Assembly: GCA_029879735.1 (NCBI GenBank)
Contig: JAOUPS010000008.1
Location: forward strand, 1 to 37,361
Reading direction: 5' to 3'
Source of the DNA: Candidatus Bathyarchaeota archaeon
GTDB taxonomy: Archaea > Thermoproteota > Bathyarchaeia > Bathyarchaeales > Bathycorpusculaceae
DNA length: 37,361 nucleotides
Below are positions 1 through 8,186 of the stretch, in pieces. A program made the translations under genes and the position numbers. The notes under the pieces were generated by a model that was not told the origin of the DNA, ran no database searches, and worked only from the letters and a program-made list of their open reading frames with translations. Positions within the stretch are counted from its first letter, which is position 1, and the number at the start of each line of letters is the position of its first letter.

Positions 1-1
1 G

Positions 2-859
2 ATGGTACCAATGAACATAACCGTTGGAGTCCCTTCTGGAAACTGGACGATGTTAACCGGCTCAACCCCCCTAAGGACCGGGGGGAATTGGCCCTCTAAA
101 AATGCTTCCGACGAGATCCTAGTTGGATCTTGTCTGACAGACTTGTGCAGTATAGCGGTTAACTCAACGGTAAAGATAGGGGACCATACCTTGACTGTCA
201 GAGGGATTCTGGATACACGTTCTGCCATACTAGGTCGTATGATTATAATGCCTCTGGAGACGGCTCAAGAGATTTACCACTATCCGATGGTCGTTAGCAT
301 GATTGTTGCTAAACCAGAAGAAGATGTGGATGTCGATGAGGTGGCGGATCAAATCGAAAGCGAACTCAACAATCCTGTAGAACGCATCAAGGCTTTGACC
401 AGCGAAGAAAGAAACAATTTGATCGACCCTCTCCTCGATGAAGTTGACATGTGGAACCTTGGAATATCAGGTGTGCTTTTTGTTACGGGCGTAACGATTG
501 TAACGTTGGTCGTCATGATCAACGTGTCTGAAAGAAGGAGAGACTTCGCGACCCTAGACGCGTTGGGGGCTTCGTTCACTTCTAAAGTTCTTATCGTCTT
601 GACCGAGATAGGATTTATTGGACTGCTTGGAAGCCTTATCGGAGTTTTCTTGGGCGCCGTTGCAGCCGTCACGATAATAAGTGTTTACACGAACATTCCC
701 ATCCATATGCTTTTTCCCGACATCTTTACCATAGTCTCTCCACTCTTACTCGCTAAAACCGTGGCTTGCATGGTGACAGCGAGTTGTGTTGCTGGTTTAA
801 TACCGGCAATCGCAGCAGCCAGAACAAGTATTGCAGACGTTTTGAGGGGTGAATATTGA
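2..859 (+). CDS. ABC transporter permease, FtsX/MacB family (5' partial)
   Basis: This is the C-terminal part of an integral membrane permease of a MacB/LolCE-type exporter. The first ~140 residues are a soluble, mixed alpha/beta extracytoplasmic region like the MacB periplasmic core domain. They are followed by three hydrophobic segments (about residues 150-172, 198-228 and 245-272) with a charged loop (SERRRDFATLDALGA) between the first two, which is the typical FtsX signature. The protein ends with an AARTSIADVLRGEY-type tail, as FtsX permeases do. The frame is open to the window edge, and family members carry another N-terminal membrane helix, so the gene almost certainly begins upstream. 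Its stop overlaps the TTG start of the ATPase by 4 bases (TTGA), which indicates translational coupling. The substrate cannot be told from sequence. Confidence 0.85.
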   Translation: MVPMNITVGVPSGNWTMLTGSTPLRTGGNWPSKNASDEILVGSCLTDLCSIAVNSTVKIGDHTLTVRGILDTRSAILGRMIIMPLETAQEIYHYPMVVSMIVAKPEEDVDVDEVADQIESELNNPVERIKALTSEERNNLIDPLLDEVDMWNLGISGVLFVTGVTIVTLVVMINVSERRRDFATLDALGASFTSKVLIVLTEIGFIGLLGSLIGVFLGAVAAVTIISVYTNIPIHMLFPDIFTIVSPLLLAKTVACMVTASCVAGLIPAIAAARTSIADVLRGEY

Positions 860-1530
860 TCGTCAAAACCGTAGGATTAACACGCACTTATCGCCGTGGC
901 TCCTCCCACATAGTGGCACTTAACAATGTGAACATGGAGGTAGAAGAAGCGACCTTTATTTCCATTGTAGGACCTTCTGGATCTGGGAAAACCACTCTTC
1001 TCAATCTTGTTGGACTCAATGACCATCCGACTTCTGGAAAAATTTTGTTCATGGACAAAGATGTCTCTCGTCTGGCTGACAAGGAACGAAGGAAAATCAG
1101 GCTTCAAAACATTGGCTTCGTATTCCAGACCTTCAACTTGCTACCCACACTCACAGCCTTGGAAAATGTTGAGTTGCCAATGGCTTTAGCAAGTGTCCAG
1201 CACAGGATGCAAAGGAAAAGAGCCCTCAAACTTCTAGGAAAAGTTGGGCTTACAGATAGGCTTCAACACCTGCCAAGAGAGCTTAGCATAGGAGAGACGC
1301 AACGAGTGGCGATAGCGAGAGCCATCGCAAATGACCCGTCATTAATCCTTGCAGACGAGCCTACCGGGGAGCTTGATTCAGAAACTGCTAAAGAAACAGT
1401 GAATCTGCTCTTTTCACTAAGCAGGGAACGTAAAACAACGGTGATTGTGGCGACGCATGATGAAAAGATAGTTGAAGTAGCAGACACGACTTATACAATT
1501 CAAGATGGCAAACTGAGGCTTGGAAGTTGA
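856..1530 (+). CDS. ABC transporter ATP-binding protein (LolD/MacB type)
   Basis: A 224-residue ABC ATPase that would power the adjacent FtsX-type permease. Visible motifs are Walker A GPSGSGKTT near residues 39-47, the Q-loop region FVFQTFNLLPTL, the signature LSIGETQRVAIARA, Walker B LILADEPTGELD and the H-loop IVATHD. The length and the FNLLPTLTALENVELPM stretch are typical of the LolD/MacB/FtsE group. The start is TTG, four bases before the end of the permease frame. Nothing in the window indicates a substrate; archaeal exporters of this class are proposed to handle lipids, peptides or antibiotics (family knowledge). The gene is followed by a convergent small gene, so it probably ends the operon. 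Confidence 0.93.
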   Translation: MIVKTVGLTRTYRRGSSHIVALNNVNMEVEEATFISIVGPSGSGKTTLLNLVGLNDHPTSGKILFMDKDVSRLADKERRKIRLQNIGFVFQTFNLLPTLTALENVELPMALASVQHRMQRKRALKLLGKVGLTDRLQHLPRELSIGETQRVAIARAIANDPSLILADEPTGELDSETAKETVNLLFSLSRERKTTVIVATHDEKIVEVADTTYTIQDGKLRLGS

Positions 1531-1542
1531 CGCTGAGCCATT

Positions 1543-1815
1543 TCATAGTAGCGAAAAATCTGTGGATTTTATTCTCCCCTTCTGGTCTATGACGACTTCA
1601 AATCTTTCAGTCCATGGATGTCCTTGCAAGTCTATGGGACATGTGCCGTGGATTATCCAAACAGCATCCTTCTGCTCAATCGACACAACATCTATCTTTT
1701 TCGTGTTTTTCTTTTTCCTAAGGAATTCAACAACTATTTGTTGAGCAGCTTCTTCTGAAACAGCATTCACGCATGCTTTCCTCCACTGCCTTTTACTGTT
1801 TGCATGGGATGGCAT
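1543..1815 (-). CDS. Small conserved-type hypothetical protein
   Basis: I do not recognise this 90-residue protein. It is basic at the N-terminus (SKRQWRKA), then has an amphipathic helix with EEAAQQIVVEFLRKK, and ends in a beta pattern (VWIIHGTCPIDLQG ... ERFEVVIDQKGRI) that looks like a small soluble alpha+beta domain of the 'processed by W-x-V-x-G, F-x-V-x-ID-x-x-G-x-I' type. There is no signal peptide or membrane segment. The opposite-strand frame over the same region lacks protein-like composition, so the minus-strand reading is preferred. A TTTAAT element about 30 bases upstream could be its TATA box. It is convergent with the ABC ATPase gene and divergent from the polymerase gene. Confidence 0.6.
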   Translation of the reverse strand: MPSHANSKRQWRKACVNAVSEEAAQQIVVEFLRKKKNTKKIDVVSIEQKDAVWIIHGTCPIDLQGHPWTERFEVVIDQKGRIKSTDFSLL

Positions 1816-1946
1816 TAAGGGTTATGAATGGAGAATCGTTAGTGAAATTAAACATAGGCTAGTTGTGTACACATCTTATTGCGATAAGTTCAAATTAACA
1901 AACAGGCGACTTTATCTCGGAACAGCAAGTTCGGAAAAGGAATGTA

Positions 1947-3020
1947 ATGAGCGAGAAAAAAAGGATAATATTTCATGTGGACATGGACCATTTTTTCACG
2001 GCTGTTGAGGAAAGGGAATGTCCTGAGCTTAAGGGTGAACCAGTGATAGTGGGCGCTGACCCCAAAGGAGGAAAGGGACGAGGAGTCGTCAGCACCTGCA
2101 ATTATGAGGCAAGAAAGTTTGGAGTAAGCTCCGGCATGCCAATATCAAGGGCCTGGAAGCTTTGTCCAGAGGGCATCTACCTTCCAGTTAACTATGGGCT
2201 TTATGAGAAGGTTTCCAGCGAAATAATGGGCATACTGCGAAAATACCCAGACAAGTTCGAGCAGTGGGGGATAGATGAGGCCTTCTTAGATGTAACCTCG
2301 AAAGTGAAGGACTACGAAGAAGCTGAAGCTTTAGCACACAAAATGAAAAACGAGATTTTCAAGAAGGAAAGGCTTACATGCTCAATAGGCATCGGTCCCA
2401 ACAAGCTCGTCGCAAAAATAGCCAGCGACTTTCAGAAGCCAGACGGCTTGACAGCAGTTAAAGAGGAGGCTGTTGAAAATTTTCTCGCCCCATTGCCCGT
2501 GCGTAAGCTTCTGTGGGTTGGGCGGAAGACCGAGCAGAAACTGAAAAAAATTGGAATTAAAACCATCGGGGACTTGGCAAATTACGACTCCACAGTGCTG
2601 ACTGAAACTTTCGGTGTCATGGGCACTCAGCTTTACTTGATGGCTAATGGAATTGACAGAAGCGAAGTTCAAGAAAGAAGCGAGGTCAAATCCATCAGTC
2701 GCGACATAACCTTCGAAGAAGATACTGCTGATTCCGAGTTCATCCTAAAAACTTTGGATAGGCTTTCGGAAGAGGTGCATAAAGACGTTTTGGAGCAGAA
2801 CCTCTGTTTCAAAACGGTCACCGTTAAGGTGCGATACGAAAATTTTGAGACGCACACGCATAGCAAGACCTTACCGTTCATAACTAATCGTCTACAAGAT
2901 TTGAAGAAGACGACAAGAGAACTGATGCAGGAGTATCTTAAGCCCGACAGAAAAATACGGCTTGTAGGTGTAAGAGTGTCAAACTTTACTTCAGCTCGAA
3001 AACAGAAAACTCTTGTCTAA
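1947..3020 (+). CDS. dinB: DNA polymerase IV (Y-family translesion polymerase)
   Basis: A 357-residue Y-family polymerase, close to the ~350 residues of archaeal Dpo4; it would copy past damaged template bases. The N-terminal motif FHVDMDHFFTAVEE gives the first metal-binding Asp (D12) and an aromatic steric gate (F17). GIDEAFLD supplies D110 and E111. SIGIGPNKLVAKIASDFQKP is the conserved palm/thumb junction, followed by a helix-hairpin-helix thumb (KKIGIKTIGDLANY) and a little-finger domain. The start is ATG with AAGGA just upstream. The C-terminus ends in QKTLV and stops. Archaeal DinB proteins often end in a PCNA-binding Q-x-x-L-x-x-FF box, so only the first half of such a box is present. 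It is transcribed alone, with convergent neighbours downstream. Confidence 0.95.
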   Translation: MSEKKRIIFHVDMDHFFTAVEERECPELKGEPVIVGADPKGGKGRGVVSTCNYEARKFGVSSGMPISRAWKLCPEGIYLPVNYGLYEKVSSEIMGILRKYPDKFEQWGIDEAFLDVTSKVKDYEEAEALAHKMKNEIFKKERLTCSIGIGPNKLVAKIASDFQKPDGLTAVKEEAVENFLAPLPVRKLLWVGRKTEQKLKKIGIKTIGDLANYDSTVLTETFGVMGTQLYLMANGIDRSEVQERSEVKSISRDITFEEDTADSEFILKTLDRLSEEVHKDVLEQNLCFKTVTVKVRYENFETHTHSKTLPFITNRLQDLKKTTRELMQEYLKPDRKIRLVGVRVSNFTSARKQKTLV

Positions 3021-3033
3021 ATAGAACATTCTG

Positions 3034-4056
3034 TCAAGGTTGAATGAGGCTTCGAAATTTAAGGTACTTGCAATAAAATTCAAAAACAGGTTTTTTGTAT
3101 ATCCATTTCATCAGCCTAATGTCTCTGAATAAGCTCCACCCATATGTCTCTCTCCATAGCCTATCAAAAAGTTGCGGGTTGTTTTCAACAACTGCTTGCG
3201 CCGCCAATTTAGCATCCAAAAGAGCATACAATATGCCTTCTCCGATTATTGGGTTTACATGACCAGCAGCATCGCCAATCAACATCCAGTTAGGTCCTGC
3301 GAGTGGAATGCGGAATGTTTTAACGTCTTTGAGATTGGGAATCAAGGCTGTCCATCTAGATATTTTCTCTACACAGGGGTAATGTTGCTCAATGAACATG
3401 TCTAGTTGCCTTTTAAGTCCATAACAACGCGATGTTTCAGCGAAGCCTATGCCTAAGCTTGTGTGTCCAACTCTTGGAAACACCCAAATGTAGCCCATCC
3501 CATGAAACAAAAACCTTATAGTCATATCTTCTTTCTCTAAGCCCCCAACGAAATATCCATAGCAAATACCCTTATCGACCTTCCTCAAGGGCCCAATTAT
3601 ACTTCTCCTAACCAAACTGTTCACGCCGTCAGCGCCAATTAACGTTTTAACAATGTAAGGCCGCCTCGAAGTTTTGACTTTCCATAAATTCCCTTTTCTT
3701 TCTAAGGCTAATACTTTTTCTCTGATCAATTCGGCGCCCTTATTCACGGCCATATTTACCAAAAACCGGTCAAGTTTTAGTCTTGAAAAACAAAGAAGCT
3801 TGCTTTTTCTAAAACTAATGCTTAGTGGTTTTCCACTAGGAGGGATAAGGTGAATTCTATTTCGTTCGTTGCGTTCTATAGGAAGTTCCTTTAGGAGTGG
3901 GAAAACTTTTTGCGCTAAGGGTGATATGAGTCCGCCGCAAGGTTTTTCTCGTGGATGTGTATGGTCGAAGATGACCGGATAAATGTCATTTTCAGTAAGG
4001 CAGCATGCACAGTATGCTCCTGCTGGTCCGCCTCCTACAATTGCGGTTTGAATCAT
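3034..4056 (-). CDS. Geranylgeranyl reductase family FAD-dependent oxidoreductase
   Basis: A 340-residue flavoprotein of the GGR family, whose archaeal members saturate isoprenoid chains of membrane lipids or reduce polyprenols. The N-terminal dinucleotide-binding motif is VGGGPAGAY (residues 7-15). It is followed by the family-typical KPCGGLIS near residue 40, a mid-protein LIGADGVNSLVRRS and a second FAD motif, LIGDAAGHVNPIIGEGI. The length is somewhat short for digeranylgeranylglycerophospholipid reductase (usually about 390-450), so a specific substrate cannot be assigned; menaquinone or dolichol reduction are alternatives. It ends 14 bases from the convergent dinB stop. The upstream DUF6125-like gene is on the same strand, so co-transcription is possible. 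Confidence 0.88.
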   Translation of the reverse strand: MIQTAIVGGGPAGAYCACCLTENDIYPVIFDHTHPREKPCGGLISPLAQKVFPLLKELPIERNERNRIHLIPPSGKPLSISFRKSKLLCFSRLKLDRFLVNMAVNKGAELIREKVLALERKGNLWKVKTSRRPYIVKTLIGADGVNSLVRRSIIGPLRKVDKGICYGYFVGGLEKEDMTIRFLFHGMGYIWVFPRVGHTSLGIGFAETSRCYGLKRQLDMFIEQHYPCVEKISRWTALIPNLKDVKTFRIPLAGPNWMLIGDAAGHVNPIIGEGILYALLDAKLAAQAVVENNPQLFDRLWRETYGWSLFRDIRLMKWIYKKPVFEFYCKYLKFRSLIQP

Positions 4057-4108
4057 ATCTCCTCTTATTCGTACTAGGTAAAACTGTTATAAGAGTTTTA
4101 GAAGGTAA

Positions 4109-4660
4109 CTAGAGCTTGAATTCCCATCTGCACCAGAGATTTGGTGGATGCTTGTCTAGTGGACAGACTAGACAGTTCACTTCCACGTTCGGATTCAAGG
4201 TCTTTGCGAAGTTTTTCAAGGAGCCAAACCGAACTTTTTTGCATGGAAACTCGTCTAAACCCTTTTTCAAGCGTGCCTCTTGCGTTCTGCATCTGTCAAT
4301 GCTTATAATAGCTCTGTTGTTGCTTACTTCAACTGTTTTGAAGGGCTGATCTAAAGCCCAGCTTGACCTCCGCAGAAGACTGATGATTGTTGGGATGTCC
4401 GCGTTTTCGCCAACTTGAAACATTTTTCGCAAATGTTTTGCCTCAATTTTAGCCATAATCTGCCAGACTCCAGCATCGATTTCTGTTGCGGCTTCAGTGC
4501 CGAACTTCTGTTCTATACCTAAAAAGTATAGTCCGTCAACTCTCCACAAGTTCCGAACTCGAAGAAAGAAGAAGTCAAGCAATTTTTCAATGGGCATTTT
4601 AGCAAGTATTTCACGGTCTTCAACGCTTCCAAGGGGATACTCGCTCATGTGCAACACCAT
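4109..4660 (-). CDS. DUF6125-like cysteine-rich protein
   Basis: A 183-residue soluble protein of unknown function. It resembles, from memory, the DUF6125 / L-2-amino-thiazoline-4-carboxylate hydrolase-like group: a helical N-terminal region (LLDFFFLRVRNLWRVDGLYF, then a predicted helical IEAKHLRK segment) and a C-terminal cysteine cluster with C124, C140, C163, C166 and C177 in the context CLVCPLDKHPPNLWCRWEF. Those cysteines could bind a metal. The annotated ATG may not be the real start. A CATATAA element at 4675-4684 (minus strand) predicts transcription starting near 4654, which would favour the in-frame ATG at 4648 on a nearly leaderless mRNA. It is divergent from uppP. Confidence 0.7.
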   Translation of the reverse strand: MVLHMSEYPLGSVEDREILAKMPIEKLLDFFFLRVRNLWRVDGLYFLGIEQKFGTEAATEIDAGVWQIMAKIEAKHLRKMFQVGENADIPTIISLLRRSSWALDQPFKTVEVSNNRAIISIDRCRTQEARLKKGLDEFPCKKVRFGSLKNFAKTLNPNVEVNCLVCPLDKHPPNLWCRWEFKL

Positions 4661-4690
4661 GTGAAGATTAACAAGTTATATGAATTAATC

Positions 4691-4697
4691 TTTTAAA
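4691..4697 (+). promoter_or_regulatory. TATA-like element of uppP
   Basis: TTTTAAA in an AT-rich spacer between the divergent DUF6125-like and uppP genes. It lies about 35-40 bases before the TTG start of uppP, so transcription would begin near 4720. This is a weak match to the archaeal TATA consensus. Confidence 0.4.
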
Positions 4698-4730
4698 CTT
4701 AACCAAAAATAGAAGAGGCGGCGAGAACGT

Positions 4731-5525
4731 TTGGAGCAGCTAATAAAAACGATTATCTTAGGCATAATTCAGGGGTTAACAGAGTGGCTTCCAATATCAA
4801 GCACTGGACACTTGAGGCTGGCTGACCATTTTTTGGGTTTAAAGGTTCCCATAATTTTTGACGTTATTCTACATGTTGGAACCCTAATCGTGGTTTTAGC
4901 ATTTTTCAGAAGAGAAGTTTGCAAAATGCTGTCGGCTCTTGTACACTTAGATTTCAAAACTGAGTATGGGAAAATGGTGCCTTTAATAATTGTTGGGGTC
5001 ACCCCTACAGTACTGATTGGCTTAATTTTTGGTAGCGTAATAGAAGATGCGTTTCAAAGCATCTTACCTATTGGTATAGCATTCATTTTTTGCGGGCTAA
5101 TGCTCTACTCCATAAAGGGTGGAAAAGAGAAAACTGAGAGCATAAGCTATTCAACAGTTATAATGATCGGCATTACACAAGGCGTAGCCATAATCCCTGG
5201 CATTTCAAGAAGCGGAGCAACCATCGCGGTTGCGCTTTTGCTTGGAATCAAGCGGGAAAAAGCTTTTGAATTTTCTTTTCTACTTTCAATTCCAGCCATA
5301 CTAGCCGCCTTAGGTTTAACGGTCTCTACACAGTTTGATGAGTTAGCATCTGCAGGGCTGGATCAGGTTGAAATTCTTGCAGGAGCAACCGTTGCAATGT
5401 TTGTGGGTTACCTTGCCTTAAAACTGCTTTGGAAAATCCTTGCTAAGAAAAAGTTTCACTTGTTTGCGTTTTATTGCTGGCTGCTCGGCGCAGTGCTGAT
5501 AGCACTAATTTTAAGCGGCTTCTAA
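4731..5525 (+). CDS. uppP: Undecaprenyl-diphosphatase-like membrane phosphatase UppP
   Basis: A 264-residue polytopic membrane protein of the UppP/BacA family, which removes a phosphate from polyprenyl diphosphate to recycle the lipid carrier of glycan synthesis. Both active-site motifs are intact: GLTEWLPISSTGHL (E18, S24, H27) near the N-terminus and PGISRSGATI (R160) in the second half. The first acidic position of the Escherichia coli motif is Q14 here, which is common in the family. About eight hydrophobic segments cover the protein. The start is TTG, giving an N-terminal MEQLIKTIILG helix. In archaea the carrier would be a dolichyl-type lipid (inference), relevant to the glycan locus at the other end of the window. 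Its last 15 bases overlap the convergent CCA gene. Confidence 0.93.
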   Translation: MEQLIKTIILGIIQGLTEWLPISSTGHLRLADHFLGLKVPIIFDVILHVGTLIVVLAFFRREVCKMLSALVHLDFKTEYGKMVPLIIVGVTPTVLIGLIFGSVIEDAFQSILPIGIAFIFCGLMLYSIKGGKEKTESISYSTVIMIGITQGVAIIPGISRSGATIAVALLLGIKREKAFEFSFLLSIPAILAALGLTVSTQFDELASAGLDQVEILAGATVAMFVGYLALKLLWKILAKKKFHLFAFYCWLLGAVLIALILSGF

Positions 5526-6935
5526 CCATTTGGGCTTGCCTGATAGAAACTCTGTCAGAAACCTCGCAAACTCGCTGTTCTTCTTGTAAAGTTCTACGAT
5601 TTCGTTGTTGACAAATACCCTGAATCCTTTGCGAAGCACTTGCGAAATTTTTTCAGCTACACCAGCGTTTCTGCCGCCGTCCTTCAATTTTTCATTTAGC
5701 AACGCCACCACATCCGTGTATTTCCTTCGAAGTTCCACAACCCATCTTCCATCTTCAATGTGGGGTCCGGAAACTGCGTTTAGGCTGCTCATGTGTTTTT
5801 GTAGGAATTTTTCGCATTCGCGTTCCTTTTCAAGGGGTGGCCCCAGATGCTTCTTAACCGGTGGAATGAAGTGTTGCTCAAGCTCGAAGATGAACATGTT
5901 AATGGTTTTTTCGTCGCTCCACGGTATGTCTCGCAAAACGTCGAAGCCGCTTAGTTGGACAAGTTTGTGTAGAGAGCGCTGGGACTTGTAGAGTTGCCCC
6001 CATAGAATGTCTGGAACCGCGTCGACTTTTTCAAAAGTTAGGAAGATAATCACTGGGCCGCGTTTCTCTAGTTTTTGTTTCAGCTCTTTCGCTGGTGAGG
6101 TAGCTGTTTTCGGCGGGTAAAAGAACTTCTTGTTTGGGCTCTTTAGAAAGGTTCGTGCAGCAGCTATGAAAGTGTAAAGTTTTTGAGGCTGTACTGCTGA
6201 GGCAACGTTTCTTCCTTTGTCTACTGGGTCAATTATCACCATGGGCTCTTTGAATAGGAGTCCTAGTTCGTTTTCTCTTCCTTCGTAATAACCCTCGATG
6301 TCGATGACTGTTCTTTTCTTGTGTTGTGCGAAGGCTTTCAGCGTGTTTACGAAGGTTTTATGGTGCAGGATTAGGAGTTCGCACAGGTAGCCGCTGAATC
6401 CTCCAACCTTGATTTCCGCGCCGTAAACACCTATTCCCTTCATGAACTTCTTTAGCAGACGCACCTCGCCTCTCATCTGCACTTCTAAGCGTTTCTTCAC
6501 GTAGTCTGTGTGGAATGGTGTTCGGTCTGTGGCGCTTAACCATTCTCCTCGCTTGACCTTGTAGCACGGCACAATGTTCACTCTAGTGTTGTCGACTATT
6601 GCTTCTAAGTATGGGTGTTCAGCGAACCTTTCGATTTGTTTTGAGCCTTCCGTGGCTTTTCTGGCGATTCTTAGGCACGTATCTCCGAGAGACTTGCGAG
6701 GTATGGTGGTTGGCACACGCATGAAAACATCTATGTCTGGCTCTCTGCTGAGCCAGGTGTCCTTCGCAACAGAGCCCTCCACACGCACTTCGGCTTCAAC
6801 GCCAAACTCCTTGGATACTAAGACAACTTTTTTTTCTAGTTTTTCAGCCAAAGCCTCCAGTTTGGCACGCTCTCCTTTTTTCGGTGTAATTCTTTCCAAA
6901 ACGGTTGTGCAGACCTTCTCGATTCTTTCTTGCAT
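5511..6935 (-). CDS. cca: CCA tRNA nucleotidyltransferase (archaeal class I)
   Basis: A 474-residue CCA-adding enzyme, normal length for the archaeal class I type, which builds or repairs the 3' CCA end of tRNA. The polymerase-beta-like motif is VEGSVAKDTWLSREPDIDV (GS at 54-55, D67 and D69). The central domain shows TPFHTDYVKKRL and GIYGAEIKVGGFSGYLCELL, both diagnostic for the archaeal enzyme, and the tail domain follows. At the position where I expect the third catalytic carboxylate the sequence reads RVNIVPCYKV, with Asn120 (I recall Asp in VDVVPCY of studied enzymes). The start is ATG. It lies 15 bases downstream of thpR on the same strand; this cca-thpR pairing is common in archaea. Confidence 0.95.
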   Translation of the reverse strand: MQERIEKVCTTVLERITPKKGERAKLEALAEKLEKKVVLVSKEFGVEAEVRVEGSVAKDTWLSREPDIDVFMRVPTTIPRKSLGDTCLRIARKATEGSKQIERFAEHPYLEAIVDNTRVNIVPCYKVKRGEWLSATDRTPFHTDYVKKRLEVQMRGEVRLLKKFMKGIGVYGAEIKVGGFSGYLCELLILHHKTFVNTLKAFAQHKKRTVIDIEGYYEGRENELGLLFKEPMVIIDPVDKGRNVASAVQPQKLYTFIAAARTFLKSPNKKFFYPPKTATSPAKELKQKLEKRGPVIIFLTFEKVDAVPDILWGQLYKSQRSLHKLVQLSGFDVLRDIPWSDEKTINMFIFELEQHFIPPVKKHLGPPLEKERECEKFLQKHMSSLNAVSGPHIEDGRWVVELRRKYTDVVALLNEKLKDGGRNAGVAEKISQVLRKGFRVFVNNEIVELYKKNSEFARFLTEFLSGKPKWLEAA

Positions 6936-6950
6936 AAACTTGGCCCTTTT

Positions 6951-7520
6951 CTATTTTTGTGGACAGAACTCTTTAAGCGTTGAATAAATCGGTCCTCTAG
7001 GCGTTAAATCGCTTCTTTTGAGCCTTAAACATTCAGCTTTAACGATTCCAAGTTCGCAATTCGCATTTTCAGTAACGCATTTGACAAGTTCAGCCTTGTT
7101 CCTTCCGGATTTCACACGAGCAATGGTTAGGTGAGGACTGAAGCCTCTGGTGTCTGGTGCAAATCCTAAACCGCGTAGGCAGGGTTCCAACTGGTCAAAG
7201 ATGTTTCGCAGCTGATCTGCGCCTTCAGTTATCCCGGTCCATAACACTCTGGGATAGCGTAGGTGCGGGAAGGCACCGATCCCGTGAATCTTGACGTCGA
7301 AGGGAATGAACTGAACTTTTTTCATCCCTTCAAAGATTTTTTCGACCATGTTTGGGGTGATGTTTCCGAGGAACCGCACGGTTATGTGAATGTTTTCAGG
7401 TTTGACAAGTTTCAAACCCGCCCCAGTTTTGATTAGAAGGTTCTGTACACCCGTTATCTTTTTCAGAATTGAATCGCTGTCTATGTCGAAGGCTATAAAA
7501 CTTCTGATGGTTGTCGGCAT
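6951..7520 (-). CDS. thpR: RNA 2',3'-cyclic phosphodiesterase (2'-5' RNA ligase family)
   Basis: A 2H-phosphoesterase of 189 residues from the chosen start. Both H-x-T motifs are present: HITVRFLG (H45, T47) and HLTIARV (H130, T132). Family members open 2',3'-cyclic phosphates on RNA and can seal tRNA halves in vitro. I chose the ATG at 7520 because the protein then begins MPTTIRSFIAFDI, the usual family start, and AAGGA lies 7 bases upstream. An in-frame ATG at 7559 would add 13 residues. It lies 15 bases upstream of cca, consistent with a tRNA-maturation operon. It is divergent from the UPF0200 gene. Confidence 0.9.
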   Translation of the reverse strand: MPTTIRSFIAFDIDSDSILKKITGVQNLLIKTGAGLKLVKPENIHITVRFLGNITPNMVEKIFEGMKKVQFIPFDVKIHGIGAFPHLRYPRVLWTGITEGADQLRNIFDQLEPCLRGLGFAPDTRGFSPHLTIARVKSGRNKAELVKCVTENANCELGIVKAECLRLKRSDLTPRGPIYSTLKEFCPQK

Positions 7521-7619
7521 TTGCCATTCCTTCGCATATCTTTCACTCCTTTCCTTCATAAATGCTTTTAATGTAAAAGAATATCTGCTATTGAAAACAC
7601 ATTAAACCGAGGATATGAA

Positions 7620-8186
7620 ATGATCTCTGACAAGCTTGTTATAGGGTTAGCTGGAATGCCTGGAGCGGGAAAATCCACGGTGGTTAATGTTGCCAAGGAA
7701 GGAGGCTACAAAGTTGTTGTTATGGGTGATGTAGTGCGAGAAGAAGTCGAAAAAAGAAGAATGAAGCCAACCCCGAAGAACCTTGGGAAAATAATGCTCG
7801 AACTAAGACGGATAGAAGGAGAAGCCGTCATAGCTAAGAGGTGTATCCCAAAGATAGAGAAGGTAATGGAGCAGAAGGTCGTTATAGATGGTGTAAGAAG
7901 CTTAAGCGAGGTTGAAGAGTTCAAGAAACATCTCCACCGTTTCAGTCTTATCGCGGTCCACGCGTCCCCAGAAACCAGATTTAGACGACTGTACCGCCGC
8001 AACAGAAGCGACGACCCTAAAAACTGGGAAATCTTCCATGAAAGAGACATGAGAGAACTAAGAGTAGGATTGAGTAACGCTTTAGCCATGGCTGAATACA
8101 TAATAGTGAACGAGGGGGGATTGGAGGTCGTAAAAGATAAGATCCGAGAAGTTTTGAGGAAGGTTGAGGAGAAATGGATGAAGTAA
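7620..8186 (+). CDS. UPF0200 family P-loop kinase-like protein
   Basis: A 188-residue P-loop NTPase resembling adenylate/dephospho-CoA kinases. Walker A is GMPGAGKST (residues 12-20). It is followed by the UPF0200-typical VVMGDVVREEV, TPKNLGKIMLELR and VVIDGVRSLSEVEEFKKH segments, and then an arginine-rich lid (FRRLYRRNRSDDPK). The substrate of UPF0200 proteins is not established to my knowledge. The start is ATG with GAGG 7 bases upstream; a nearby out-of-frame ATG is ignored. It overlaps the next gene (UPF0201) by 13 bases. The UPF0200-UPF0201 pair recurs in archaea, suggesting a shared task, possibly RNA related. Confidence 0.92.
   Translation: MISDKLVIGLAGMPGAGKSTVVNVAKEGGYKVVVMGDVVREEVEKRRMKPTPKNLGKIMLELRRIEGEAVIAKRCIPKIEKVMEQKVVIDGVRSLSEVEEFKKHLHRFSLIAVHASPETRFRRLYRRNRSDDPKNWEIFHERDMRELRVGLSNALAMAEYIIVNEGGLEVVKDKIREVLRKVEEKWMK

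Noticed and set aside
1875-1888. Inverted repeat CTTAT-TGCG-ATAAG upstream of dinB as an SOS-type operator
   Set aside because: Only 5-base arms; could be chance, and archaea lack LexA.
5605-5991. 128-codon plus-strand frame inside cca
   Set aside because: Antisense shadow of a well-supported tRNA nucleotidyltransferase.
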